This document shows positions 53,314 through 64,000 of a stretch of 64,000 bases of DNA, piece by piece. The notes under the pieces are model-generated. The model was not told the origin of the DNA, searched no databases, and was given only the letters and a program-made list of their open reading frames with translations. Origin of the DNA: Litomosoides sigmodontis (taxonomy: Eukaryota; Nematoda; Chromadorea; Rhabditida; Onchocercidae); NCBI GenBank assembly GCA_963070105.1, contig OY718807.1, positions 2,671,001-2,735,000 on the forward strand. Direction: 5' to 3'. Numbering within the stretch: the first letter of the stretch is position 1; each line of letters opens with the position of its first letter. Made by a program: the position numbers and the translations under genes.

Positions 53314-53319
53314 AATAAA
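53314..53319 (+). terminator. Polyadenylation signal of glypican
   Basis: AATAAA lies 14 bases after the glypican stop codon, and further AATAAA copies follow within 120 bases. A cleavage site 10-30 bases downstream would give a very short 3' UTR. Confidence 0.6.
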
Positions 53320-53990
53320 ATAGCTTTTTCTATGTTTTACCTAATATTAGGCAACTTTTGTGAAAAAAGTTTTTTAATAAATTTAAAAAATTAAATTGCT
53401 AATCTAATTATTATAATTGAAATTTAATAAATGAAAGAAAAATTTATTATGCATCCGTGTGCGGTTGAATTGTTTGGTTGTTAAATTTTTTATTCCAAGG
53501 AATGTGCAAATCATAAGCACTCATTTAATTCCTATAAGCGATATTTATATTTTAACTTTTTATTTAAATTTCATTAATTGCAGCAACCATTGTTCAGCAC
53601 ATTCATTACATGTATAATGCGTGACAAAAGTAAATTTATACGTGAAATATGCTGATGTGAATTTTGAATTTAAATTACTGTTTTCTTTCTTTTCTCGGGT
53701 AGTTTCTCCTTCCTACTGTTTGTTTATTTATTTGTTTATTTGTTTACTTGTATGTTCCTACGCTTACACACGTTTCATTGTTGTTTGAGGATAAAAGTGA
53801 TCATTTATTCCTTCTGATTACATTCATTTCCCATCACTTTCTCCACCAATCTTTTTTCAGTTGGACAAATTTAATTAATTAAAAAAAAATTTCACTAATT
53901 TCTGCAACTACGTCGTAACGATGTCTATGTTTAGCATTTTCCTATGATGAAGCACTGTCATGAAACGTTTGATATTTCACGCACCCCATT

Positions 53991-54058
<68 letters not shown>

Positions 54059-55375
54059 ATTCGTTTAAATTCTTTAAAAGATTGCTACAATAGTAGCTCC
54101 TCTTCTCTCACTACCAATTTAAAGCTTTTGATCATACTAATCCAATAACAATTCAGCGATTATTGATCGGAAATGATTGTAAACTTAATTTTCCCGCGAC
54201 CTCTTTCTTTCTTCCTTTCCTTCTCCCAAAAATGGGAAGGGAAAAACGAGCAGCTGAAATTTATGCAAAAATTTCCAACGGACTTTTGAATTTTAAATTT
54301 ATATGCCAAATAATAAATGACCATATCATCATCGACATCACTCACCAACATCCATAGTAGCGTGTAAAATATCACTCATCTACTTATCAAGTGCGCAAAA
54401 TGTCAGCACTCATATACCCACTGCCGCTTTCCTTTCGATGTTTAGCTTGGAAATCAATCATCAATTCCTTCATTTGCATAAACCGCTCGTTGTACTGCTT
54501 TGTTGAATGATAAAACGCTTCTTCGTTCGTATGTAATGTTTCTATTAATTTCATTTTAAATTAATAAAAAAGTTTTTTTGTTTTTAAAAACTGTTTTACG
54601 CGAACTAAGAGTGGAAGAACGGGAGAGAAAAGAGAAAGGAATACATTATGCTGCATGTCACTTTTATGTTTTTAATTTCTTGGCTTTTTTTAAAAAAAAA
54701 AATGAGCTTGTTTTAAAATTGTTCATTTCGTTAAATATAAAAGATAAATCGTTAAGGAAAATTTAGAAACTTATAGAAAATGAAATTAAACTCATAGGAA
54801 ATGAAGAAAGAGGAGAAGAGAGGGATCAAAATTATTCATTTCAAACTTATCGATAGCATTTGTAAGAGTTTGATTGTAGGAGAAAAAATCGGAGGAAAAT
54901 ACTAAATTAAGCATTGAGAAATAAACAAGTGCTAATAAATTTTAAATAAATCCAATAAATACTCTATTCTAAGTTGATCGATATTTCTCCTTTTGAATGA
55001 TTTCCAAAAGTTTGACTTCAAAATGATGAACAGAATGAATAATTAATCCTAACAATGAAATTCTAGTAATTTATTTCTATTAGTTAATTTAAATAAAAGA
55101 GAGAGGAAGAGAATGAACGATCCCACAGTTACATATGTGGAACGGCTGAATGTAACTTCCAAGCACTTCAAAATTAACAGTTAACTCTCACTGATTCAGT
55201 AACATCACGATTATTTTATAAAAATGTTTAAAATATTTACGAGTGAAATTTGATTTTTTAATCAAAAATCAAAAACCAAAAAAATCATGCAATAAAACCT
55301 TTGCCTGATTTTAAAATCAGACAGATTTCATTTTGCACAACACAATATTGCCAATAAAACGATTAAATAAGTAAT
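53320..55375. other. AT-rich intergenic region with CT/GT array
   Basis: No gene was recognised. A CTCTCT run passes into GT units at 53992-54055. ORFs here overlap on both strands and have no family signal. Confidence 0.5.
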
Positions 55376-56151
55376 GTGAATCATGCGTACCTGGGAGATA
55401 CTGTACGGAAGAAAGTGGACAATCCTTTGCCCTCTGTACTACTATCAAACGTGGAAATAGTAGAGAAGATGGATCAAAGCCATGATTTGGCTAGCCAACT
55501 TTATCCCAACTTTATCGCTACTTTACTTCCGACATTTAAGTTCATAACTTTCAGCATTTATCTGAAAAGAAGAAATGTTTGTTATTTGAGATGCTAACTT
55601 TTGATGGAAAAGGAAACGACTAGTTCATTCATGCAACAGAAAGCACTAATACTCAAACTCGAACTGAAATCCACAATTCAAACTGAAATTCAAAATTTGT
55701 TGTGTAAGATAATAATCATATATTCCAAAAATCACATTATTAATTCGAAAATTTTGCTAAACAAATGGAATTCTGTGCAAAAATTTAACTTTGTTCTATG
55801 ATGATTTTATAAACAAAAGTTACTTGCTTAAAATTGTTTGTTAAATAAAATGAGAGCCTGGTTTAATTACTAACAGTACCAATTTACCATCTTTAAATTA
55901 GAAATGAAATTATAGTATTTATTATATGTAATTAACAATTAATTAGCAAAGCCAGCAAAAAAAAAAGATTACCTCGTAAATTGTCTTTTTCCTCATTAAA
56001 GCACAACATAATTGGAAATGAATTAATTTTCAAATTCATACTAAATATATTCCGGTTAATTTCAATCAAAGGAATGAAAATGTTTTTAGGTGAATTCAAT
56101 CAGTATGCGTACGTGAAAACTGCTAGCCATACCGACAATCAAATTGAATGA
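55376..56151 (+). CDS. Doubtful small plus-strand gene
   Basis: Two overlapping possibilities occur. An open frame 55376-55597 contains NPLPSVLLSNVEIVEKMDQS and HDLASQLYPNFIATLLPTFK with good codon variety but no clear acceptor. A second reading starts at ATG 55604, leaves at TTGT|GTAAGAT (exon end 55703) and rejoins in phase at 56090 after TTTTTAG. It ends EFNQYAYVKTASHTDNQIE at TGA 56149-56151, giving 53 residues. The two could belong to one gene if a short intron of about 47 bp joins them, but the phases tested did not agree. No domain was recognised. Confidence 0.3.
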
Positions 56152-57220
56152 ACGATTGCTAGAATGGCTGCCAAAAAAGTGCTGCTATATTTGCGGTGTT
56201 TCATGTGACGATATTGCTTGATTGAAAGTGTGGGATAGTGTACGGTTAGTTGATGGTATATTGTGACCAGGGAATGGACTTTGCTGCTGGGGTCATCATA
56301 GGTCGACGTTTTTGCGAGGTGTAATATTGTTGTGGGATTAACGGTTGCTTTAATTGCCTTAGCTATAGTGTTTGATATGAACTATTCTGATGCTAAAGCT
56401 ACCGTACGCTTAATAAATTTCATCCGATTTTTTAAAACTTCATTCATATATTGATGAGATTAAATTATGTAAAAACATTTCTAACACACATGAATAACAT
56501 TCTGAAGTGTATTCGAACATTTGTAGTAAGCATCGATGAACTTGGTCGTTCTTTACTTGTGAGTTTTAAATTAAAAATTTCTAGTAAATAATTTTTTCTT
56601 TTTGCTACTTCCAAATTTATGCTGCAAAATTTTGTGTATTTCTGTTGAGCACTGAGTACTACGATGTAGATTTTGAACACACATTGTATCTTAATAATGT
56701 CTATAGTTTGAGATTTTGCTGTTGTCTTTGAATAAGGAGTAAATGGGATTAGATGTGGAGCTAAACCTAAACCTGTCATAATTCATAATTCCGTTATTTC
56801 CAATTTATTTTTTTCAAACAATTGCTGTTTTTCTGTGAATTTTGTGTTATCGAACAATTCTTTGCCTAATAAACCTAAACGGATTGTATTAATCTAAATA
56901 CTGATTCAATAATAAGGGCATTTTGTACGTTTTCATGACGTTATTTTGTTTTAATGAATCTATGTTCGTAAGCGACTGTATGACAAAAGCAGGCAAAAGT
57001 TGCTTTTAGGCCTAATTTATTTTATATATGTCATGCAAAAGTATCTCCGGAATTCAATCCTTGAAGTTCATTTGCAGCCTAGTCTAAAGAACGTTTGGTA
57101 CTAAACTTAAATTTGCAAATTACAGTCTAGTTCCATACTTTTCATATCCCAAAATTGTACGAGGTTACACATTTCTGAACCTATTTATCTCTGGTTTGAT
57201 TTTTGAAAAAATTGTTTGAG
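56152..57220. other. Upstream region of the NADAR gene
   Basis: No exon was firmly supported. Short plus-strand pieces (ATG at 56163, ATG at 56274, and a hydrophobic open segment at about 56329-56450) look coding-like but do not join. The minus-strand ORF 56465-56779 has no splice signals or family match. From here rightwards the sequence has fewer homopolymer runs. Confidence 0.4.
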
Positions 57221-59855
57221 ATGTCAACGCCTGCTTCCATTAAAGCGATGGAAATTGCTCGTGAAAAGGCTGCACGACGTCATAGGCAAATTGATTCAAC
57301 TGGACTGGTACCGCTAACTCAACCGTGGCCATTTAGATCTTACTGCTGCGTAAGTTAGATACTAAGATTTAGTTGTCAAGCGTTAGTTTGAGTGCTCTGT
57401 CGTTAAGCATTTTCTCGTGTCGACATTTGTATTCTGTTGAAGAAAAATTGTTAAATTAACTGAAAATAGGAGATGAGACTTTTTAGGGTTTAAGATGAAA
57501 AGTTCATATTTTGATATGTTACTGAAAATTATTGTTTCAGGGTGTTTATCGCGGGAGGAATATCGATTTTACTACAGATAAAGCAGGTGGACGGCAGTAT
57601 ACTAGCTTTGAGGGTGGAAAGAAAGATATAATACCCCGTTCACCTCCAAAACCACTTACTCCACCTCCTGTAAGTTCTCAATATATTTTTTGAGTTATGG
57701 TAGTTAAGGGTTAGTATTGCTATTTGGTAGACATAGATTATGTTAACTTGACAATTCTGAATTTTTCAATTTTCCAACGGCATGCGACTTTACTAATACG
57801 TAGCAATCGTAAGCTTGATTTCAGGTTGAAGATGTGCCAATTGATATTGATACTGATGATTACAAAGTAGATGCGGATGAAGTCATTTGCTTTAGCGGTC
57901 GTCAACACTTTCTCTCTAATTTATATCCCGTTAGTGCACATCTATTTTCCTTTAATGCGCTGACTCTCCTGGTACAGTTCATTAGTTTCACGATTTCCCT
58001 GGCTCTCATATATCAAACACGTCAAGTCGAATAGCTGCATACCGTTTTAACAATTATACGTCAATTTCATGTTTTTTTGATGTTTCATTGGAAAGGTTGA
58101 ATGCGTTCCAATGTGCGTTCCGACATTCTTATTTTTGGTTCAGTATTTGTCAATATACTTAAACGAGAGATTGTTTTTGTACCCATAATAACAGACGTTC
58201 AATTACCAAATACAGACTAAGGCAAATCAAGTAGAAAATTAATGTTTTGACTTCCTAATTTTGTTAGTTTCTCTGTAACAGGTTACTCTAACGGTGGATG
58301 GACATGACTATCCAAGCGTGGAGCATTATTATCAAGCTTGTAAATTGTATACATTGGGTAATGCACGTCTTGCTGCACAAATTCGTAACATACCTGATGC
58401 TGGTTTGGTTAAAGTTCATACAAAAAAACTGCTGCGTTCAGCTAACGTTTCATCGGAAAAGGTATAATTATTGGTACTGCTTTCCCACTAATCTTTTTTA
58501 TTTTTAATTGAACTTTGTACATGTAAAATATCTTTAGCTACTTTAAACAGTTTTAATTTTAGTAAATTGTAACTTAATGCATTTTGGCTCTTGATTACCT
58601 AGCTCACATTTGAAGTTTTGAAAATGGTACCTTTGAAGTTTTTATTCCATTTCATTGAGTGAACAAGACACTGCGTTTAGTCTAATCACTGCATTCAGTG
58701 CAGAAGGATCGGTATTTTTTTCAGGTAGAAGAGTGGAAGCGTACTCAGGGTCCAGTACTGTTACATCATGCGATAGTACATAAGTTTGTGCAAAATCCTG
58801 AACTTCGCACAAGACTTCTAGAAACAGGTAGTGCATTGCTTGCACATACATACGAACGGGACAATATTTTTGCTGCGGGTTGCGACAAAGAGAAGATGTT
58901 AGAATGGGCGAAAAATAATAATGGACAAATAATCAAGGTATATTTATTTTCATTTGTCATATACGAGTGTTTAGGCAAATACTTATATTTAGTGTTTAGA
59001 TTGGTATTTTCATTTACGAAGGTGATATTTATTGTATGGTATGATATAATTTAATTTTTTTTGACACATTTGTGGAAGCAGTATTTCTTTGCGTGGTATC
59101 TATCTACTGGCTGTGTGTTATTGTCCATCCGGCGTGTTAATCTTCGGTATTTGCTATTTAAATACACTATTCCTGACACTTATTTCTTTGTCCCTACTGC
59201 TCCTTTTTGCCATGTTAATTTGCAATACGCTGTGTGGTACGTTTCAGAACATTGGAAATTCCTCTGTTAATGTCCATAGTAACGGTAAGTATTGAATGGA
59301 TGAGTCGTCACAGAATAAAAGGTTGTTCCGTACAAGTTCAAGTTAGCAAAAGTAGAAGAAATCAGCTTCGCGCTTTTGCAGATTCCGACCAAAATAGATA
59401 ACGGAACATTGGTGTACATCCCACTAGTAGGCGAAGGCAAAAATGTTCTTGGCTTTATCAACATGAAGGTCTTTTTTCTTTTTTGAAATGTAGAGGAATG
59501 AACTATAAAGCAATGTTGAATGCTTACTTCAGCAAAGAAAATTTGATTAATCTTTTTAAAATACGAGTTTTATCTTGAGGACATAAAGTTTATTTCAAAC
59601 ATGCTTTAAGTGATTCGATAAAAATGGAAATATGATTATGTCGCGCTTCATTTGACCATACGTAATGTGCAAATTTCCCTCCAGTAGCACTTAATAAGTA
59701 TGGCTTACTCTTTATCGAACGATAAATTTCAGGTTCGTCATCAACTTCTACAGTTTAAAGCGACACAGCCACCTTTAACTGATCCAATCATGATGGTAGC
59801 CATGCAAACATTGAAACTGGACGGTCCGACTAAAGCAGATGGTATAACAAATTGA
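57221..59855 (+). CDS. NADAR-domain (YbiA-like, DUF1768) protein
   Basis: Seven plus-strand exons, all GT-AG and all phase 0, encode 321 residues: 57221-57349, 57541-57669, 57825-57929, 58282-58461, 58725-58937, 59382-59468 and 59733-59855. Residues 1-85 are a basic helix (IAREKAARRHRQIDS), then a Pro-rich linker (SPPKPLTPPP). The NADAR domain follows: ICFSGRQHFLSNLYP, YPSVEHYYQACKLYTLGNAR, LAAQIRNIPDAG, FVQNPELRTRLLETGSALLA and VLGFINMKVRHQLLQF, matching the F-S-FLSNFYP, VEHYFQ, KF.QNPELR..LL.TG and N.LG..LM..R blocks. Bacterial members cleave N-glycosidic bonds of riboflavin-pathway intermediates or remove ADP-ribose from nucleic-acid guanine; the animal role is not settled. The usual tryptophan after the TG.A block (DRFWGIG type) is replaced: RDNIFAAG. 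Start: first ATG, directly after a TTTGAG that may be a weak trans-splice acceptor. Confidence 0.93.
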
Positions 59856-61253
59856 GACAGGCATGAGAAAGCCAACATGATCTCGAAGTTATCGTTGTAT
59901 GAAATCCATTCCAGAAAATTACTGAAGGGTAGGGTACCTTCTATCTGTTCTCAATTTGACTTCGCAAATCATGACAAGATATCACAGTAATTTTCATGGA
60001 ATAGTTTTCATTCACGTTTCTGGATTTGACATCTTTTGAACCGTGTGATTGTTGGCATCCTCGTTTATCATGGCTTCTCGTTTTGCCCTCTCTCTACTTT
60101 TACCTTCTCTCCACCCATCACGTAGTTCTGCTTGCATCAAAGAAATGTGCATGCTGCTTTGATCGACTGAGTAGGCGACATGCATTTTATAACAAAAATT
60201 TTTTCATTTGCTACGGTGCAATGCTACTATTAGTTTTATCTGTCTTTTTGTAAATTGGAAAAGATTTTCCGGGGAATCTGTCCAGTCTTGTCTTTCCTTT
60301 TTCTGCCATCTGTCATTCTTGTTAATGGGAATGATTGATCAACGTGAAAATCTCTTCACAACAACATATGTAAGTTTAAGTTCTCTAAATCTTCCTCGCC
60401 TTTTCTCGTTGGTTTAATATATAAAATCGCGGGTAAAAAATTAATGTGGCCGGAAATCTTGGGTATATTTACCTTCGATATATATGCTTTGACTATGTGT
60501 TTGTTTTTCTGTGGGAATTTTTGCGGTTAGCGGGCTCTGTTGGCAGCACTGCCCTGTGTTCATTTTTTGTTCAAATTTCAAATTCTGTACTGTTCGATAT
60601 CAAATTTGAGACCTTCTCATTCACTGTTCTTAAGATACTGCGAAAAGAAGGAATCGCTGTTTCGCTGTTTTACCATGTTGCAATGTCTTTACTTTCATAC
60701 GCTGTAAGAGGGAGTGTTAAAAGTTGGTGCCCAGTGCTTCTTTTTGTGTTCCTTTGAAGTTATATGAAGTTATAAATCTATTTCATCAAATTACAACCGA
60801 CAGAAACTAAATTATGGACAGGGGAAGTCTGTCTATGACCGTTGGAAGTATGTGCAATCGAAATTACTTCTGTGTAGCTGAATCTACTACATAAATCTAA
60901 AGAATCCAAAAGTCGGAGTTTATCTCGTGCTGTATTTCAAACTTTCACCACATGGAGTGTCATAATAGAATTCCTACATTAAATTCATGTTATCAGGTGC
61001 CAAATTAATTGGGCATTTTCTGAGCCCAAAGAGCCCTGAATCCTTTGGTCGCCCGTTATTTCGATGAGATCAGGCTACAAACACCAGTAGTCTTGTGAAT
61101 TCTGATGGTCTAGCAGTTAAATTTGCAAATCTGTAGTGGTGTCCCTACATTAAATTCATTGGACAGTTTTGGTAGCTAGTAACAAGGTATGTGTTAATTT
61201 ATCCTCTGGTACTTAAAGGCTACATGAATGCATGATTCAATATAAAATCAAAT
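59856..61253. other. Tail-to-tail gap between NADAR and the 126-residue gene
   Basis: This contains the 3' UTRs of two convergent genes. ORFs at 60026-60757 are Cys/Phe/Leu-rich and have no supporting splice or family signals. Nothing else was recognised. Confidence 0.5.
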
Positions 61254-61865
61254 TTAATTGTCAAGTGTAAAAGCACCCTCTTCAGCTCGATACACAGCTT
61301 CTTCCACATCAACGTATTCCAGCGCCGCTTTCAAATATGTCGTATCTTTCCCTCTTTTCTGTGCTTCTTCTATTTGTTGGCGTAAGGCGTACCTTTTCAG
61401 TGTTGGCATTACTTCATATTTAGGAGCATTCAAGAATCCATCAAAATCTTTCCTAAAAGCATTCATTTAACAAATGTAAACAGAAGAAGTAATCAAAATG
61501 TTAAGGTGTAAGTGTGAAGGAAACAAAAAAGTGAAAAGTACAAAGAAAGTTCGGGAGTTCAGTGAGATAAATCTAGGTTCAAAAGTCCTCAATAGAAAAT
61601 GAATTCCGTAAGATAAGTTCATCTCATTTCTCACTATTTCACATCACTGAATCCAAAATCATATAATTGAAAATAATTATAACCTGGAAAACCAGAAATA
61701 GAAAAGTATTGCCACAACGCTGCTTAAAAATGACGCAAGTACTTTTTGTTTATGAGCTGCAGAATCGGCAGCTTCCAAATAAGACTGTGAATGTACCATT
61801 ATCGTATCATCTAATGATTTTCGCTTATCAATGCCAAAATAAGCTCTACTCTCACTAAATTTCAT
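61254..61865 (-). CDS. 126-residue single-pass membrane protein, unknown
   Basis: Two minus-strand exons, 61865-61684 and 61452-61254, join in phase 2 (AG|G, Arg). A CCTTTCAG acceptor 23 bases before the ATG fits trans-splicing. Residues 1-40 are polar, about 43-60 form one membrane segment (KVLASFLSSVVAILFYFWFS), and the rest is a charged helix (RYALRQQIEEAQKRGKDTTY, then EYVDVEEAVYRAEEGAFTL). The layout resembles small organelle-membrane proteins, but no family was recognised. It lies about 310 bp downstream of the 58-residue gene on the same strand, consistent with an operon. The frame upstream of the ATG is open back to the acceptor, so an upstream coding exon is possible. Confidence 0.72.
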
Positions 61866-62202
61866 ATTCTTTGATTGCTTCGAGATTTCTGAAAGGATAA
61901 TAGAAGAACGTCAAAAGTTGTATAACTAAAATCAAATAATGGAAATCTGGTCAATTGGAGGTTATTTATGCTAAATTCAAAGTAAACATTACTGTGAATC
62001 AATCCTTTCAAGCATTTTCTTATCAAGGCTTATATACATTAAGATGATAGTGCTATATGTAAACGATTTTCAGGTTTTTTTTTACAAGCAATAGTTATTT
62101 ACGTTTTCAATAGTAATCGAATTATGTGGGTAAAGATAAGGTTTTCTCCAAAAATAATGCATAATACCAGCCGTCAAACTATTTTATTCAACTTAAAAAA
62201 AT

Positions 62203-62571
62203 CTATAGATATATGTACAAAGTATTACTGGTAGGAGTAGATGCCATTTGCGGTTGCGTTTGGACAGTTGTAGTGGACGGATCATTGCTAACGAATTGTT
62301 TCTTGTTCTTGAGTCTGCAAGTTCTGTTTATAATGGATATTATAACAAAACATAAATTCGTCAAATTATATAGTAAGACATATTATCAGTGGTGTACCTT
62401 TTCATCATCAAGGAGAAAAAACCTAAATCCAACTATGGAAATTTTATATGATCTGAATTTTTTTTTCATTTTTGCACAAAATCAAAGAGATGAAATTGTC
62501 AGTAACCTTAGAAGTTTTCCAAGAACAAGTGAAAAGTTCCGCATATAACCACCGCCATCACTTGCTCCCAT
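62203..62571 (-). CDS. 58-residue small protein, unknown
   Basis: Exons 62571-62507 and 62314-62203 join in phase 2 (AG|A). A CTCGTTTAG acceptor lies 17 bases before the ATG. The product starts MGASDGGGYMRNFSLVLGKL, continues LKNKKQFVSNDPSTTTVQTQ and ends TLYIYL. It has no clear membrane segment and no recognised domain. The length is short, but splice signals, phase and codon use agree. The frame is open from the acceptor to the ATG (adding PILHF), so an upstream exon cannot be excluded. Its place between MRTO4 and the membrane protein suggests a shared operon. Confidence 0.6.
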
Positions 62572-62588
62572 GAAATGTAAGATTGGAG

Positions 62589-63358
62589 CTAAACGAGAAA
62601 AGAGTAAGCAAAACTATTAGTCCCCATAGTTAAAACCATTTGCTACTGAAAGTCGATAGCACTTGCTCGATGTTTCATATAAAATGAAAACTTAACATAA
62701 CCAACCTCTGCTTTATTTCTCTACGCTTTGTGACTTTCAAAAGCACACCTTAGCACATGGAAACATGAAAGTGACTTTTCATACTATTTAGTTTGTTAAC
62801 ATCAACTACCATTTAATTTCTTAACATTAACATCAACTGTTCTGCATTTTAGGAAATATTTCATTGAAAACACGAATAAAAAAATCGACCAGACACAATT
62901 TTTTTACGTTATATGCATATTTCAATTCATTTTCAACCATTTATTTAGTTACTTCCAAGTAAATATAACAACATACACATAAACGTCACGTACAATAACA
63001 AAACAACAGAAACAACAGCTTTCGATAAGTATTAACAAAAAAATATTTGTATCGTTGGTCTATGCGTCAAGGTATTACATAAAATCGCAAAGGAAAACTT
63101 AGATGCTTGAACTTTTTTAAAAATCCACAACAACTGAGAAATGGTATTGAAAGAACAAAGGTAAACCAACGTGTTCAAGGCAAAAATTAAACGCAAAAAC
63201 AACAAGGTTAAGCACGAGGGATTCTCTTTCATACTTACCAGTCGTTTTTCCGCCAGAAAATAAAATTCAAGAACTTATCATAGTTTTAGTAATTTAAGAT
63301 TCCAACAATCCATACTGATATATATTCCAACGTGGAAGCAGTGGCATCCAAAAATATA
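62589..63358 (-). other. Intercistronic region after MRTO4
   Basis: About 770 bp separate the MRTO4 stop from the next acceptor. A donor-like ACTG|GTAAGTA occurs near 63240 on the minus strand, without a convincing exon before it. It may be a 5' UTR exon of the 58-residue gene, which would argue for an independent promoter. Confidence 0.4.
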
Positions 63359-63891
63359 TTAGACAGTGCAAGTGAAGCCTTCGTGTTTAGACCAATGAGC
63401 ATAAAGTTTTACATGAAATAAAGAGGTTTTGCAACCAAGAAACTTTAATAACTTGCACTGATCAGCCGTTAGCTTGTCACCGTTTCTGCAAACAACATAA
63501 TGCGATGTCAGCGTCACCACACCTGAAATTCAAGCCCAAGTAATTTATAACTATAGTTTTAGGTAGAGAAAAGAAAATGAAAAGCAACTCCCTGCTGTTG
63601 CTACACCGTTCGAAAGATAGTACAGAGACTTCAGAAAATGTAGTCAAGCACTAAATCGATTTATACATTTCAGATGTACGAAAACCCGAAATATGCAACA
63701 GAAATCCAAATCAGCACAATAGTTGTGACAATGTCTTACCTTTCTCCAATTTGGTTGGCAAACCAAGCTTCCTGAGCTGTGGTTCTAGCGAAAATGGAAA
63801 CTGCATTAGTGGTCCTTCACACAGTTCAATCGTGCTAACTGCAGTTTGACCACACCGAGCAAAGTCTGACACATGTAACTCATCGAAATAT
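63359..63891 (-). CDS. MRTO4: MRTO4 (mRNA turnover 4, ribosomal P0-like), 3' part
   Basis: The last two exons are in the window: 63891-63740 and 63522-63359 (stop), joined in phase 1; the start lies beyond the right edge. The encoded stretch has YFDELHVSDFARCGQTA, GPLMQFPFSLEPQLRKLGLP and YVVCRNGDKLTADQCKLLKF, closely following human and yeast Mrt4. Mrt4 is a nucleolar factor that holds the place of the stalk protein P0 on pre-60S ribosomes, contacting 25S/28S rRNA, and is released by a dual-specificity phosphatase of the YVH1 type. The C-terminus stops soon after FHVKLYAHWSK and lacks the long acidic tail of vertebrate MRTO4, so it is closer to the short fungal form. Acceptors and donors are canonical. 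It may head a minus-strand operon with the two small genes downstream. Confidence 0.94.
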
Positions 63892-64000
63892 CTAAAAACA
63901 GAATGTCATATTTCAGAAAACTAGAAAGCTTCAGTAAAGGTATGCTGTTATTGTTTAGAATAGTTTTCCAAAATGCTCAAAAATCCTCAACAAAAATGCC

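Noticed and set aside
56465..56779. Minus-strand ORF of 104 codons
   Set aside because: No acceptor, no family signal and low-complexity Lys/Leu/Ile content; it may be chance.
59061..59295. Hydrophobic ORFs inside the NADAR gene
   Set aside because: They lie in intron 5; exons 5 and 6 join in phase and restore the conserved NADAR block without them.
60026..60757. Cys/Leu/Phe-rich ORFs between two convergent genes
   Set aside because: No trans-splice acceptor or domain; most likely 3' UTR or intergenic sequence.
63240..63290. Possible exon ending ACTG|GTAAGTA after MRTO4
   Set aside because: Neither open frame matches the phase needed by the next exon, so it is not used as coding sequence.

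Overview
The window is AT-rich eukaryotic DNA (roughly two thirds A+T) and almost certainly nematode. Every well-supported gene is split by introns with nematode-style splice signals: TTTCAG/TTTTAG acceptors and GTAAG or GTTTGT donors. Several start codons sit within 0 to 80 bases of a lone acceptor, as expected for spliced-leader trans-splicing. Intron sizes (about 50 bp to about 9.6 kb), the dense microsatellites and the gene set suggest a parasitic spirurid, possibly filarial, lineage. That lineage call is inference, not proof. No rRNA, tRNA, CRISPR or intact transposon was seen. Exon models were built by hand from splice signals, reading phase and family alignment from memory; no search was run.

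Left part (1-8.6 kb). A minus-strand ITM2/BRI gene (3366-5980) has a BRICHOS domain, a furin-type site and a two-cysteine C-terminal peptide. It is followed by a large ATATC satellite and an unrecognised plus-strand two-exon gene (8079-8521).

Middle (8.6-29.7 kb). After a microsatellite-rich gap comes a plus-strand AIG1/ADTRP-family membrane hydrolase (11910-15342), whose intron 1 holds an ATT array of about 450 bp. A minus-strand divergent PP1-type phosphatase (16220-19800) and a minus-strand C-type lectin (22396-23949, 5' end not found) follow. Between these last two lies a less AT-rich island of uncertain origin. Two further weak gene fragments lie at 25.3-26.7 kb and 27.7-28.1 kb.

29.7-53.3 kb is one plus-strand glypican gene of ten exons. 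It encodes a cysteine-rich core, an acidic insert, a Ser-Gly cluster for glycosaminoglycan chains and a GPI-anchor tail. Its introns 7 and 8 are 9.6 and 7.1 kb and contain most of the simple repeats, a near-perfect hairpin, and an alternative in-frame start with a signal-peptide-like sequence.

Right part (about 55-64 kb) is visibly more complex sequence with fewer simple repeats. It holds a doubtful two-exon ORF, a plus-strand NADAR (YbiA-like) gene (57221-59855), and three minus-strand genes head-to-tail: MRTO4 (runs off the right edge), a 58-residue protein and a 126-residue single-pass membrane protein. The last three could form a trans-spliced operon.

The genes do not form one pathway. 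Cell-surface functions (BRICHOS protein, C-type lectin, glypican) are mixed with signalling (PP1), lipid hydrolysis (AIG1), ADP-ribose/N-glycoside chemistry (NADAR) and ribosome assembly (MRTO4).
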